Source: Palsa-851 sp035534435 (GTDB lineage: Bacteria > Chloroflexota > Dormibacteria > Aeolococcales > Aeolococcaceae). Taken from it: a stretch of 64,000 nt of DNA. The translations under genes were made by a program, and so were the position numbers. Below the pieces are notes generated by a model. The model did not search any database and was not told the origin of the DNA. It worked only from the letters and a program-made list of their open reading frames with translations. Positions 41,895 through 49,493 of the stretch are shown here, one piece after another. The stretch spans positions 40,702 through 104,701 of the forward strand of contig DATLRX010000035.1 of assembly GCA_035534435.1 (NCBI GenBank), in the 5' to 3' direction. Positions within the stretch are counted from its first letter, which is position 1. The number at the start of each line of letters is the position of its first letter.

Positions 41895-42569
41895 ATGAGC
41901 GAGCCACTTCTGCACCCCCATCGAGCGACCCTCGTGGAGGAGCTGGCCCACCTCCGGCGGATCGTCGCGGACATGGGCGAGCTCGTCGACGCCGCGATCA
42001 CGCAGGCCACGAGTGGCCTCGCAGAGCGCGACGTGAGCATGTGCGCGAGGGTCATCGCGGACGACGCTCTGGTCAACGACCGGCAGCGCGAGCTGCGCGA
42101 GCTCTCCTTCTCGCTCATCGTCAGCCAGAGCCCGCTCGCCCGTGACCTTCGGGAGATCATCGGGCTGCTCAACATGTCCTCCGAGCTCGAGCGCATGGGC
42201 GACCATTGCGTCAGCATCGCCAAGCTCGCCCGCAACCTCGCCGACCTGCCGCCGCTCGAGACCTACGTCGACGTTCCCAAGATGGCCGCCTACTGCAGCG
42301 ATCAGGTGCGGGGCATCCTCGCGGCGATGGTGTCGCGCGACGTGCTCCAGGCGCGACGCATCGCGGCCGGCGACGACAGGGTCGATCGCATCTATCACCG
42401 GCTGTTCGACGACCTCATCCAGATGATGACCGAGGACAACACGACGGTCTTCCGTGCCACCAACCTCGTGTTCATCGCGCATCACCTCGAACGCATCGCC
42501 GACCGGGTCACCAACATCGCGGAGGACCTGGTCTTCCTCGACTCCGGAGCGATCGAGGAACTCGGCTGA
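41895..42569 (+). CDS. phoU: phosphate signalling protein PhoU
   Basis: A 224-residue six-helix protein of two PhoU repeats, which damps Pho-regulon signalling and phosphate uptake. Repeat marks: LNMSSELERMGDHCVSIAKL in the first and FIAHHLERIADRVTNIAEDL in the second, each with the metal-binding E/D-x3-D pattern. The length is typical. No pst transporter genes are in the window; instead phoU is coupled to ppk, whose ATG overlaps its stop (TGATG), linking phosphate status to polyphosphate synthesis. Confidence 0.95.
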   Translation: MSEPLLHPHRATLVEELAHLRRIVADMGELVDAAITQATSGLAERDVSMCARVIADDALVNDRQRELRELSFSLIVSQSPLARDLREIIGLLNMSSELERMGDHCVSIAKLARNLADLPPLETYVDVPKMAAYCSDQVRGILAAMVSRDVLQARRIAAGDDRVDRIYHRLFDDLIQMMTEDNTTVFRATNLVFIAHHLERIADRVTNIAEDLVFLDSGAIEELG

Positions 42570-44668
42570 TGGCCCTCGCGGCGCCGGAGGAGGGCGCTGA
42601 CGCCGTCGCGCCCCGGCGCGATCACGCCGAGGAGCTCGGCGGGCGCCACCGCTACATCAACCGCCACCTCAGCTGGCTCGATTGGGACACGAGGGTGCTC
42701 GAGCTTGCTGAAGAACCGTCGCGGGTGCTGCTGGAGCGCGCGAAGTTTCTCGCCATCTCGAGCACCAACCTCGACGAGTTCTTCCAGGTCCGCGTCGGCG
42801 GCCTCATCGAACAGCGACGCGCGGGTGTCGCGGCGCTGAGCCCCGACGGCATGACGGTCGATGAGCAGCTCGCCAAGATCCGCTCTGGCTGCATCGACAT
42901 CGCCGCGCGGCAGATTCACGCGTTCCGGGACATCGTCGAGAAGCTCGCCGACGTCGGGCTGCGGTTCTCGAACGACGACTCCCTCGACCCCGAGGATCGC
43001 GAGTATGTCGACGCGGTGTTCGAGGACCGCATCTTCCCGGTCCTCACACCACTCGCCGTCGACCCGGCCCACCCATTCCCCTACATCAGCGATCTCTCGT
43101 TGAACCTCGCCGTCGTCGTGGGCGCACCGCGTGGCGTCGAGCAACGGATCGCGCGCGTCAAGGTGCCGCCCCTGCTGCCGCGTTTCGTGGTCATGCCGGA
43201 CGGCGAGCGCTTCGTCCCCCTCGAGCAGGTCATCGCATCCCACCTCGACCGTCTGTTCCCGGGGATGCGCGTCGTCGGGCAGTACCCGTTCCGCGTCACC
43301 CGGAATGCCGACCCCGCCCTCGAGGAGGAAGAGGCCGAGGATCTCCGCGCCGCCGTCCAGGAGTACCTGCGCCGCCGTCGCAGGTCTCCGCAGGTCGTTC
43401 GGCTCGAGATCGACGATTCGATGTCGGAGGAGGTGAAGCTCCTCCTGATGCGCGAGCTGGAGCTCGGCGAGGAGGACGTGTACACCGTCGCCGGACCGCT
43501 TGACCTGAGCGGGCTCTGGGGGCTCTACGAGCTGAACCGTCCCGACCTGAAGGAACGCCTCCCGGCCCCGGTGATCCCGCTCGCGCTCACGCTCCCCCCC
43601 GGCGAGGAGGGTGAGATCGACATCTTCAAGGTGATCGACGCGGGCGACATCCTGGTCCAGCACCCGTACGAGTCGTTCGCCAGCAGCGTCGAGGCATTCA
43701 TCGACCAGGCGGTCAGCGATCCCGACGTCCTCGCCATCAAGCAGACCCTGTACCGGACGTCAGGCCCGGACAGCCCGATCGTCCGCGCCCTGATCCGGGC
43801 CGCCGAGACGGGCAAGCAGGTGGTGGCACTGGTGGAGCTGACAGCGCGATTCGACGAGCAGCAGAACATCACCTGGGCCGAGGAGCTCGAGAAAGCCGGC
43901 GTCCACGTCGTCTACGGCGTCGTCGGTCTCAAGACCCATGCGAAGGCGACGCTCGTGGTGCGCCGTTCCGACGGCGGCATCCGCCGCTACTGCCACATGG
44001 GCACCGGCAACTACAACTCGCAGACCGCTCGCCTGTACGAGGACATCGGGCTGCTGACGTCGAACGCCGAGATCGGCGAGGACCTCACCGACCTGTTCAA
44101 CTACCTGACCGGCTACAGCCGCCAGCGTCAGTACCGGCGCCTGCTCGTGGCCCCGGTCACGCTGCGCAGCGGCATCGTCGCGCTGATCCGGACCCAGACG
44201 CACAGCGAGGGCCGGATCATCATCAAATGCAACCACCTGATCGACCCCGAGGTGATCGAGGCGCTCTACGCGGCGTCGTGCGCCGGAGCCCGAATCGACC
44301 TCATCGTGCGCAGCTCCTGCGGGGTGCGCCCGGGAATCGCCGGGATGTCGGAGAACATCTGGGTGCGCTCGCTCTGCGGCCGCTATCTCGAGCACTCGCG
44401 TCTGTATCACTTCGGCCCGGATCACTGGTACATCGGATCGGCGGATCTCATGGGCCGCAACCTCGACGGCCGGATCGAGACGGTCGTTCCCGTGACGGAT
44501 CCCCGTCTGCAGGCGAGGCTTGCCGAGATCGTCGACGTGCTGCTCGCCGATGACGTGCTCGCCTCGGAGCTCCACGCCGACGGCTCGTGGCACAACGTCC
44601 CACGCTCTCGCGGTCTGGACGCGCAGGCAGAGCTGCACAGGCTCGCCGTCGAGCGCGCTACGAAGTGA
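42569..44668 (+). CDS. ppk: polyphosphate kinase 1
   Basis: A 699-residue PPK1 that reversibly polymerises the ATP gamma-phosphate into polyphosphate. The four domains are traceable: N (YINRHLSWLDWDTRVLELAE), head (SSTNLDEFFQVRVGGLIEQR), then C1/C2 with KQTLYRTSGPDSPIVRALI, KTHAKATLVVRR, the autophosphorylated His in CHMGTGNYNSQTARLYEDIG (about residue 476) and VRSSCGVRPGIAGMSENIWV. About 28 variable residues precede the N domain. It is translationally coupled to phoU, and its own stop overlaps the CYTH-CHAD start as GTGA. Confidence 0.96.
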   Translation: MALAAPEEGADAVAPRRDHAEELGGRHRYINRHLSWLDWDTRVLELAEEPSRVLLERAKFLAISSTNLDEFFQVRVGGLIEQRRAGVAALSPDGMTVDEQLAKIRSGCIDIAARQIHAFRDIVEKLADVGLRFSNDDSLDPEDREYVDAVFEDRIFPVLTPLAVDPAHPFPYISDLSLNLAVVVGAPRGVEQRIARVKVPPLLPRFVVMPDGERFVPLEQVIASHLDRLFPGMRVVGQYPFRVTRNADPALEEEEAEDLRAAVQEYLRRRRRSPQVVRLEIDDSMSEEVKLLLMRELELGEEDVYTVAGPLDLSGLWGLYELNRPDLKERLPAPVIPLALTLPPGEEGEIDIFKVIDAGDILVQHPYESFASSVEAFIDQAVSDPDVLAIKQTLYRTSGPDSPIVRALIRAAETGKQVVALVELTARFDEQQNITWAEELEKAGVHVVYGVVGLKTHAKATLVVRRSDGGIRRYCHMGTGNYNSQTARLYEDIGLLTSNAEIGEDLTDLFNYLTGYSRQRQYRRLLVAPVTLRSGIVALIRTQTHSEGRIIIKCNHLIDPEVIEALYAASCAGARIDLIVRSSCGVRPGIAGMSENIWVRSLCGRYLEHSRLYHFGPDHWYIGSADLMGRNLDGRIETVVPVTDPRLQARLAEIVDVLLADDVLASELHADGSWHNVPRSRGLDAQAELHRLAVERATK

Positions 44669-46170
44669 GCGCTGCGGGCGAGTCCCCGCGCGCTCGCGTG
44701 CTCCGGCTCGAGGTGCCGATCACGTTCTCGCAGGTACCGCTCGAGGACTTCGACCCCTCCGCGGTCGTCGTCGCAGAGCCTCCGCGCCGGGCTCGGACCA
44801 CCCACTGGGACACAGCCGACCTGCGGCTCGCTCGTTGGGGGGTGGCGCTCGAGCACGCCGCTGACACCGGCTGGGTGCTGCGGCTTCCGGCAACCGCGGA
44901 GGGGATGACCGCGGGCGACGGCGCCGAGCTGCGCTTCTCCGGGCCTCCCGACAGCCCGCCCGAGGAAGCGCTGAGCCTGGTTCGCGTGTATGCCCGCCAC
45001 ACGCCCGTCGAGCTCGTCGCGAGGCTCGTCACCCTCACCGCCGACACCTCGCTGCTCGACAGCGACGGGCACGAGCTCGCGCACGCCGTGGACGCGACGG
45101 TGTCGGTGTATTCCGGGCCGCGGATCACGCAGCGATTTCGCGAGATCGATCTGTCCTCCGAGAGCGAGACGCTGCTCGGGTCGCTCGCCGCCCGCTGCCA
45201 GGCCGCGGGTGCACAGCCCGCCGCGCCCCGCGCGCTCGTCGCGCGAGCGCTCGGGCTCGTGGGGTCGCCGCCGCCCGAGCTCACGCCTGTGTCGCTTGAT
45301 GCATCGTCAACCGCGGGCGACGTGGTCCGACGGGCGCTGAGCACGTCGGTCATCCGCCTGCTGCGCCATGATCCCGGCGTGCGACTGGGGATCGATGCCG
45401 AGGACGTCCACCAGGCCCGCGTGGCAACGCGCCGCCTGCGCAGCGACCTGAGGACGTTTCAGCCGCTCCTCGACCGCGACTGGGTCAACGCGCTTCGTGA
45501 CGAGCTGCGCTGGCTCGGCGCCGAGCTTGGGAGCGTCCGCGATGCCGAGGTGCTTCGTGACCGTCTGCGGACGGCGGCGGCCACCCTCCCCGCGGTCGAT
45601 CGGCGGGCGGCGACGGCGGTGGTGGCACCCCTGGTCGCCCAGGTGCGTTCGGCGCGGCGCCGCCTCCTGACGGCGATCGACACGGATCACTACTTCGAGG
45701 TGATCGACCACCTGGTTGCAGCGGCGCGCGCGCCGGCGCTGAACGCGGAGGCTGCGGCACCGGCCCGTGAGGCCCTCCCGGCGCTCGTCCGGCGACCGTG
45801 GCGATCGCTGCGCGCGGGCGCGATCGCCTGCCGCGCCGGTGTCCCGGACGAGCAGCTGCACGACCTCCGGATCCGCGCCAAACGGTGCCGGTACGCCGCC
45901 GAGGCGGCTGCCGCCGCGACCGGAAAGCGCGCGGCAGCCTTCGCCAAGGAGGTCGCATCGCTCCAGGAGGTGCTCGGGGAGCTGCACGACGCGGTCGTCG
46001 CCGAGGCGTGGCTCCGCGATCGCGCCCAGGCGCCACGAATCCACGAAACGGCCCTGTTCGCCACCGGCGAGCTGGTCGCGCTGCAGCGCGATGCGGCTGA
46101 ACAGTCACGGACCGGCTGGCAGGCCGTGTGGCGGCGTGTCGAGAGTCGGTGGACGGATGCCTGGAAGTGA
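44665..46170 (+). CDS. CYTH-CHAD domain protein (polyphosphate-associated)
   Basis: A 501-residue protein. Residues ~10-200 are a CYTH-like triphosphate-tunnel domain (VLRLEVPITFSQVPLEDFD, WDTADLRLARWGVALEHA, GWVLRLPATAEGMTAGDGAE), in which the opening ExExK motif is degenerate. Residues ~225-500 are a CHAD domain: EDVHQARVATRRLRSDLRTF, ELRWLGAELGSVRDAEVL and LHDLRIRAKRCRYAAEAAAA, whose conserved His/Arg/Lys helices bind polyphosphate. CHAD proteins are known to target polyphosphate granules. The operon position between ppk and sixA agrees. GTG 44665 overlaps the ppk stop. Confidence 0.88.
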   Translation: MSAAGESPRARVLRLEVPITFSQVPLEDFDPSAVVVAEPPRRARTTHWDTADLRLARWGVALEHAADTGWVLRLPATAEGMTAGDGAELRFSGPPDSPPEEALSLVRVYARHTPVELVARLVTLTADTSLLDSDGHELAHAVDATVSVYSGPRITQRFREIDLSSESETLLGSLAARCQAAGAQPAAPRALVARALGLVGSPPPELTPVSLDASSTAGDVVRRALSTSVIRLLRHDPGVRLGIDAEDVHQARVATRRLRSDLRTFQPLLDRDWVNALRDELRWLGAELGSVRDAEVLRDRLRTAAATLPAVDRRAATAVVAPLVAQVRSARRRLLTAIDTDHYFEVIDHLVAAARAPALNAEAAAPAREALPALVRRPWRSLRAGAIACRAGVPDEQLHDLRIRAKRCRYAAEAAAAATGKRAAAFAKEVASLQEVLGELHDAVVAEAWLRDRAQAPRIHETALFATGELVALQRDAAEQSRTGWQAVWRRVESRWTDAWK

Positions 46171-46621
46171 GTCGACGAGCTACCTCGTCCGCCATGCGAA
46201 GGCGGGATCGCGGGAGCGCTGGACAGCGCCGGATCGGGAGCGCCCGCTCACCGACGCGGGGAAGCAGCAGGCCGTCGCGCTCATCGAGCTGATCGGCGCC
46301 CGCGTTCGCTGCGTCAAATCGAGCCCCTACCTGCGCTGCACGGAAACCGTCGCGCCGCTGGCGACGGCCCTCGGCCTGCAGGTGGAGGAGGAGAACCGGC
46401 TGGCCGAAGGTGCCGGACCGGACTGGGCGATGGGAGAGCTGGCCATCGTGGGCTCAGTCCTCTGCACCCACGGCGATGTCATGGCCGAACTCGTCCACGT
46501 CCTCAGCGAGCAGCGCGTGCCGATGCAGGGCGGCCTGCAGTGGGCGAAGGCCGCAACCTGGGCCTTCGAGATCGCCGGCGGCAGGATCGTCGCCGGGCGC
46601 TATCTGCCTCCGCCGGTCTGA
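46157..46621 (+). CDS. sixA: SixA-type phosphohistidine phosphatase
   Basis: A 154-residue single-domain histidine phosphatase of the small SixA branch. The catalytic loop is SYLVRHAKAGSRERW (RHxK at residues ~12-15), with LTDAGKQQAVALIELIGARV, SSPYLRCTETVAPLATALG and the second His in VLCTHGDVMAELVHVL. SixA removes phosphate from phosphohistidine proteins. ATG 46157 overlaps the CYTH-CHAD end by 14 nt. A role on the phospho-His of Ppk, encoded two genes upstream, is an untested idea. Its last 22 nt overlap a convergent tiny gene. Confidence 0.88.
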   Translation: MPGSESTSYLVRHAKAGSRERWTAPDRERPLTDAGKQQAVALIELIGARVRCVKSSPYLRCTETVAPLATALGLQVEEENRLAEGAGPDWAMGELAIVGSVLCTHGDVMAELVHVLSEQRVPMQGGLQWAKAATWAFEIAGGRIVAGRYLPPPV

Positions 46622-46704
46622 GCGGCGGCTCGTCCGCGGAGCGTCGCCACGGCGACGAGCGCGCCGCCGAACGCCGTCAGGAAGACGGCGATGTCGCGAC
46701 CCAT
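46600..46704 (-). CDS. 34-residue single-pass membrane peptide, unknown function
   Basis: A tiny frame: MGRDIAVFLTAFGGALVAVA, then a basic/Gly tail (TLRGRAAAQTGGGR). The hydrophobic segment of about 18 residues fits one membrane pass. Support comes from its signals: a perfect GGAGG 6 nt before ATG 46704, and the start codon overlaps the AlkA-type gene's stop (TGATG), the same coupling used by confirmed genes here. It is too short for most gene finders. The 3' end overlaps sixA, convergently, by 22 nt. Confidence 0.5.
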   Translation of the reverse strand: MGRDIAVFLTAFGGALVAVATLRGRAAAQTGGGR

Positions 46705-47609
46705 CAGCGGCCTCCGGGGATCCCCACGAGGTCTCCAGCAACCCGGATCAGCACGCTCGTCCAGGTCCTGAACGGACGCCATGGGGCTGCGATGCGTTCC
46801 AGCTCCGCCGGGCTCGCGGGACCGGGCAGCCCGTAGAAGAGGGCGACGTACGCGGGAAGGTGCGGCTCGTTGAACGTCATGACGTCGGTCGCGCCGCTGG
46901 ACCGAAGCAGGATCAGACCCGCATACATCGGTCCGATGCCCGGCAGACGGCAGAGATCGGTCAGCGCCTCCTCCGTCGACATTCCCAGAAGCCGGGAGGG
47001 CTCGAGGTCGCCGTCGAGCGCAGCGCGCGCCACGGCGTGCAGACGGTCCATGCGAACCGGTTCGATCGAGGGGAAGGACTCGACGCGCAGGAGTGCTTCG
47101 GGGACCGGAAACGCCTCGAGGTCGCCGGTCGGGAGCGTGAAAACGCGGCCGTGCCCGGCCGAGAGCCGTCTGCGCAGCGCCGTCGCCTGGACGCGATGGC
47201 GTCGCTGGCTCAGCACGGACCACGCCGCCGCCTCGTACGGCGAGTGGAAGAGCACCGGACGCAGCCCGGCGTGTGACGCCTGCAGGCGCGCGATCACCGG
47301 GTCGCGGGTGCCGACCTCCTCCCACGCAAGTCCTGAGTGGTCCAGCGACAGCACGCGGCGCACCTGGGCTTCCACGAGCGTTGGATCCGCCTCTCCGATC
47401 AGGCGGGCATGAAGGACGCCGTCGGGATCCTGTGTGACGACTGCGGCAGCGTGATGCCGGAGATCGTCGGCGACGAACGCGAGCGACATCGAGTTGCCGT
47501 CGGGCTTCGGCCGTCCGGTGTTCGGCCCGAACCCGAACGCCGCGGCTGCGGCAAGCGAGAACGCCCCGTCGGGCGCGATCGCGATGTCCCTCACCGATGT
47601 GTCCGGCAC
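46704..47609 (-). CDS. AlkA-type DNA-3-methyladenine glycosylase (HhH-GPD)
   Basis: A 301-residue base-excision glycosylase of the AlkA/HhH-GPD superfamily. An AlkA_N-like part (residues ~1-110) precedes the helical domain: YEAAAWSVLSQRRHRVQATA, the helix-hairpin-helix LCRLPGIGPMYAGLILLRSS and the closing PWRPFRTWTSVLIRVAGDL. Where E. coli AlkA has its catalytic Asp after the hairpin, this protein reads VMTFNEPHL, with Glu in the aligned place. GTG 47609 follows AGGCGG by 6 nt, 14 nt after the DUF2905 stop. The frame is open further upstream but overlaps that gene. Confidence 0.8.
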   Translation of the reverse strand: MPDTSVRDIAIAPDGAFSLAAAAAFGFGPNTGRPKPDGNSMSLAFVADDLRHHAAAVVTQDPDGVLHARLIGEADPTLVEAQVRRVLSLDHSGLAWEEVGTRDPVIARLQASHAGLRPVLFHSPYEAAAWSVLSQRRHRVQATALRRRLSAGHGRVFTLPTGDLEAFPVPEALLRVESFPSIEPVRMDRLHAVARAALDGDLEPSRLLGMSTEEALTDLCRLPGIGPMYAGLILLRSSGATDVMTFNEPHLPAYVALFYGLPGPASPAELERIAAPWRPFRTWTSVLIRVAGDLVGIPGGR

Positions 47610-47623
47610 AGGATGCCGCCTGG

Positions 47624-47848
47624 CTACTGGCGAAGACGAAGAATCAGGTTGATGACGACGGTGAGGACAACGCTCACGACGATGCAGAACGCCACCGGGA
47701 AGAAGAACGAGAAGCTCCCGTTGCTCACCGAGATGCTCCCGGGCAGCTGCGTCACCCCGGCGCGGCTCAGAAGCAGGATCACGCCGCCCAGCACGGCGAT
47801 CACCGCGCCGGCGATCAGGAGGAGCTTGCCGACGTCTCCGAATGCCAT
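47624..47848 (-). CDS. DUF2905 small membrane protein
   Basis: A 74-residue protein with two hydrophobic segments (~6-28 and ~48-68) around the DUF2905 signature: LLSRAGVTQLPGSISVSNG and then FSFFFPVAFCIVVSVVLTV. The family is widespread, short and uncharacterised, and often sits near DNA repair genes (ruvB region in many genomes). Here it leads an operon with an AlkA-type glycosylase, which fits that trend. ATG 47848 lies 6 nt after TAGAGT on the minus strand, so its mRNA should be leaderless. Confidence 0.88.
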   Translation of the reverse strand: MAFGDVGKLLLIAGAVIAVLGGVILLLSRAGVTQLPGSISVSNGSFSFFFPVAFCIVVSVVLTVVINLILRLRQ

Positions 47849-47854
47849 ATGACC

Positions 47855-47869
47855 ACTCTAAGGTAGAGT
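47855..47869. promoter_or_regulatory. symmetrical divergent -10 elements (DUF2905 operon and pyr operon)
   Basis: ACTCTAAGGTAGAGT is a perfect 6-3-6 inverted repeat. On the minus strand TAGAGT lies 6 nt before ATG 47848; on the plus strand TAGAGT (47864-47869) heads the pyr leader. The two promoters share the same duplex, so only one polymerase could open it at a time, or a symmetric factor could control both (inference). Confidence 0.55.
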
Positions 47870-47977
47870 CCGGCGAACGCATCCACTTCAAGCAGGTCCG
47901 AGAGGCCGGCAAGGGATCGCGGCGCCGCTGCGCGGCTGCCCCGGCCTGCACCGCTCGGGCTGGAGGGCTTTCACGCG
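47870..47977 (+). promoter_or_regulatory. PyrR-binding RNA leader of the pyr operon
   Basis: The untranslated leader contains GGTCCGAGAGGCCGGCAAGG (47895-47914). This matches the PyrR-binding loop pattern (UCC...GAGAGGC followed by GCAAGG) of Bacillus and mycobacterial pyr leaders; one base is missing relative to the Bacillus consensus. Just upstream, AGTCCGGCGA is a second partial match. The SD GGAGGG (47962-47967) lies 10 nt before pyrB ATG 47978. No U-tract terminator is visible, so control is more likely translational, as reported for mycobacteria, than by attenuation (inference). pyrR is the second gene of the operon. Confidence 0.68.
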
Positions 47978-48907
47978 ATGACGGTCGAGACGGCGCCGGA
48001 TCGGGCTCTCGGCAATGTCATCAGCAGTGAGCAGTTCGACCGGTCGCTGCTCGACGCGATCTTCGGGCGCGCGTCCGCTCTTGCGGATGTGCGCGACGAT
48101 CGCCTTGCGCATCGGATCATGGCGACGCTCTTCTACGAGCCGAGCACGAGGACGCGGCTGAGCTTCGAATCGGCGATGCTCCGTCTCGGCGGCGCGGTGC
48201 TCGGGACCGAGGCCGCCCACACGTTCTCGAGCGCGATCAAAGGCGAGACGCTCGAGGACACCATCCGCATGGTCTCGACGTACGCCGACGTGATCGTGCT
48301 GCGCCATGACCTGGAGGGCGCCGCGGCGCGCGCGGCCGCAGTCGCCTCGGTCCCGGTGGTGAACGCGGGTGACGGTCCCGGCGAGCACCCGACGCAGGCG
48401 CTCCTCGACCTGTACACGATCGAGCGCGAGCTGGGACATGTCGAGGGCGTGCAGATCGCGTTCTGCGGTGACCTGCGCTTCGGCCGCACCGCGCGCTCGC
48501 TTGCGCTGCTCATGGCGCTCTATCCCGGGGTCGGAATGACGTTTGTCGCGCCGGACGTGGTCCAGGTGCGCCGCGACGTCCTCGACCGGCTCGAGGCGCG
48601 TGGCATCACATGCCGCCTCGCCGATCAGCTCACCGACGCGCTCGACGGCATCGACGTCGTATACCAGACACGGGTGCAGAAGGAGCGTTTCACGGATCCC
48701 GCCGAGTACGAGCTCGCACGATCCGCGATCCGCATCGACACGCGTCTCATGGAACAGCTGCCGCCCGGCGCGATCGTCATGCATCCGCTGCCACGCATCG
48801 ACGAGATCGCACCGGAGGTGGACGCGGATCCACGCGCGGCCTACTTCCGCCAGGCCGCCAACGGTGTCGCCATCCGGATGGCATTGCTCGAGATGCTGCT
48901 CGCATGA
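47978..48907 (+). CDS. pyrB: aspartate carbamoyltransferase catalytic subunit
   Basis: A 309-residue ATCase joining carbamoyl phosphate and aspartate, the second pyrimidine step. The carbamoyl-phosphate loop is FYEPSTRTRLSFESAMLRLG; FSSAIKGETLEDTIRMVSTY supplies the loop from the neighbouring subunit; GDGPGEHPTQALLDLYTI, YQTRVQKERF and MHPLPRIDEI complete the active site. No pyrI regulatory subunit is present, as usual in Gram-positive pyr operons controlled by PyrR. It is the first gene after the PyrR leader, with pyrR starting 10 nt downstream. Confidence 0.97.
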   Translation: MTVETAPDRALGNVISSEQFDRSLLDAIFGRASALADVRDDRLAHRIMATLFYEPSTRTRLSFESAMLRLGGAVLGTEAAHTFSSAIKGETLEDTIRMVSTYADVIVLRHDLEGAAARAAAVASVPVVNAGDGPGEHPTQALLDLYTIERELGHVEGVQIAFCGDLRFGRTARSLALLMALYPGVGMTFVAPDVVQVRRDVLDRLEARGITCRLADQLTDALDGIDVVYQTRVQKERFTDPAEYELARSAIRIDTRLMEQLPPGAIVMHPLPRIDEIAPEVDADPRAAYFRQAANGVAIRMALLEMLLA

Positions 48908-48917
48908 GGGAGCGGCG

Positions 48918-49493
48918 ATGAGCGGTCTCGTGCAGCCGCTCGATGACAGCCCGCGGCTGCTCGACGCCGCGGCGTTGCGCCGCATCACCCTGCGCCTCGC
49001 GCATGAGATCGTCGAACGCCATCCGAACCTCGACACCATCGTCCTGGTCGGCATCCCGACGCGCGGTGTGCCGCTCGCGCGCGCTGTGGCGCATCAGCTC
49101 GCGGAACTGGGCCATACGGCGCCGGTCGTGCTCGCGCTGGACCCGAGCGGGCATCGCGATGACCGGCCGCGTCCCACGGTGCCGCAACCGGCGCTCTCCG
49201 ACGCTGACGGCGGCCCTGCGCCGCGGATCGACGGAGCGGTGGTGATCGTCGTCGACGATGTCCTGTACACGGGCCGCACCGTTCGCGCGGCGCTCGATGC
49301 ACTCGTGGATTGCGGCCGGCCTGCGGTGGTCGAGGTGCTCACCCTCATCGACCGCGGCCATCGCGAGCTGCCGCTTCGCGCGACCTACGTCGGCAAGAAC
49401 GTGCCGACCGCACCTGGGGAGCGGGTCGTCGTGCGCATGATCGAGACCGACGGTGTCGAGGGCGCATGGCTGCGACGGAGCGTGCACTCGTGA
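48918..49493 (+). CDS. pyrR: PyrR bifunctional pyr-operon regulator/uracil phosphoribosyltransferase
   Basis: A 191-residue PRT-fold protein that binds pyr mRNA when UMP is high and can also make UMP from uracil. Seen: RITLRLAHEIVERHPNLDTI, VLVGIPTRGVPLARAVAHQL, the PRPP motif VVIVVDDVLYTGRTVRAALD, LIDRGHRELPLRATYVGKNV and the ERVVV strand near the end. All PyrR hallmarks are there. Its probable target is the leader at 47870-47977. The pyrC GTG overlaps its stop codon. Confidence 0.96.
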   Translation: MSGLVQPLDDSPRLLDAAALRRITLRLAHEIVERHPNLDTIVLVGIPTRGVPLARAVAHQLAELGHTAPVVLALDPSGHRDDRPRPTVPQPALSDADGGPAPRIDGAVVIVVDDVLYTGRTVRAALDALVDCGRPAVVEVLTLIDRGHRELPLRATYVGKNVPTAPGERVVVRMIETDGVEGAWLRRSVHS

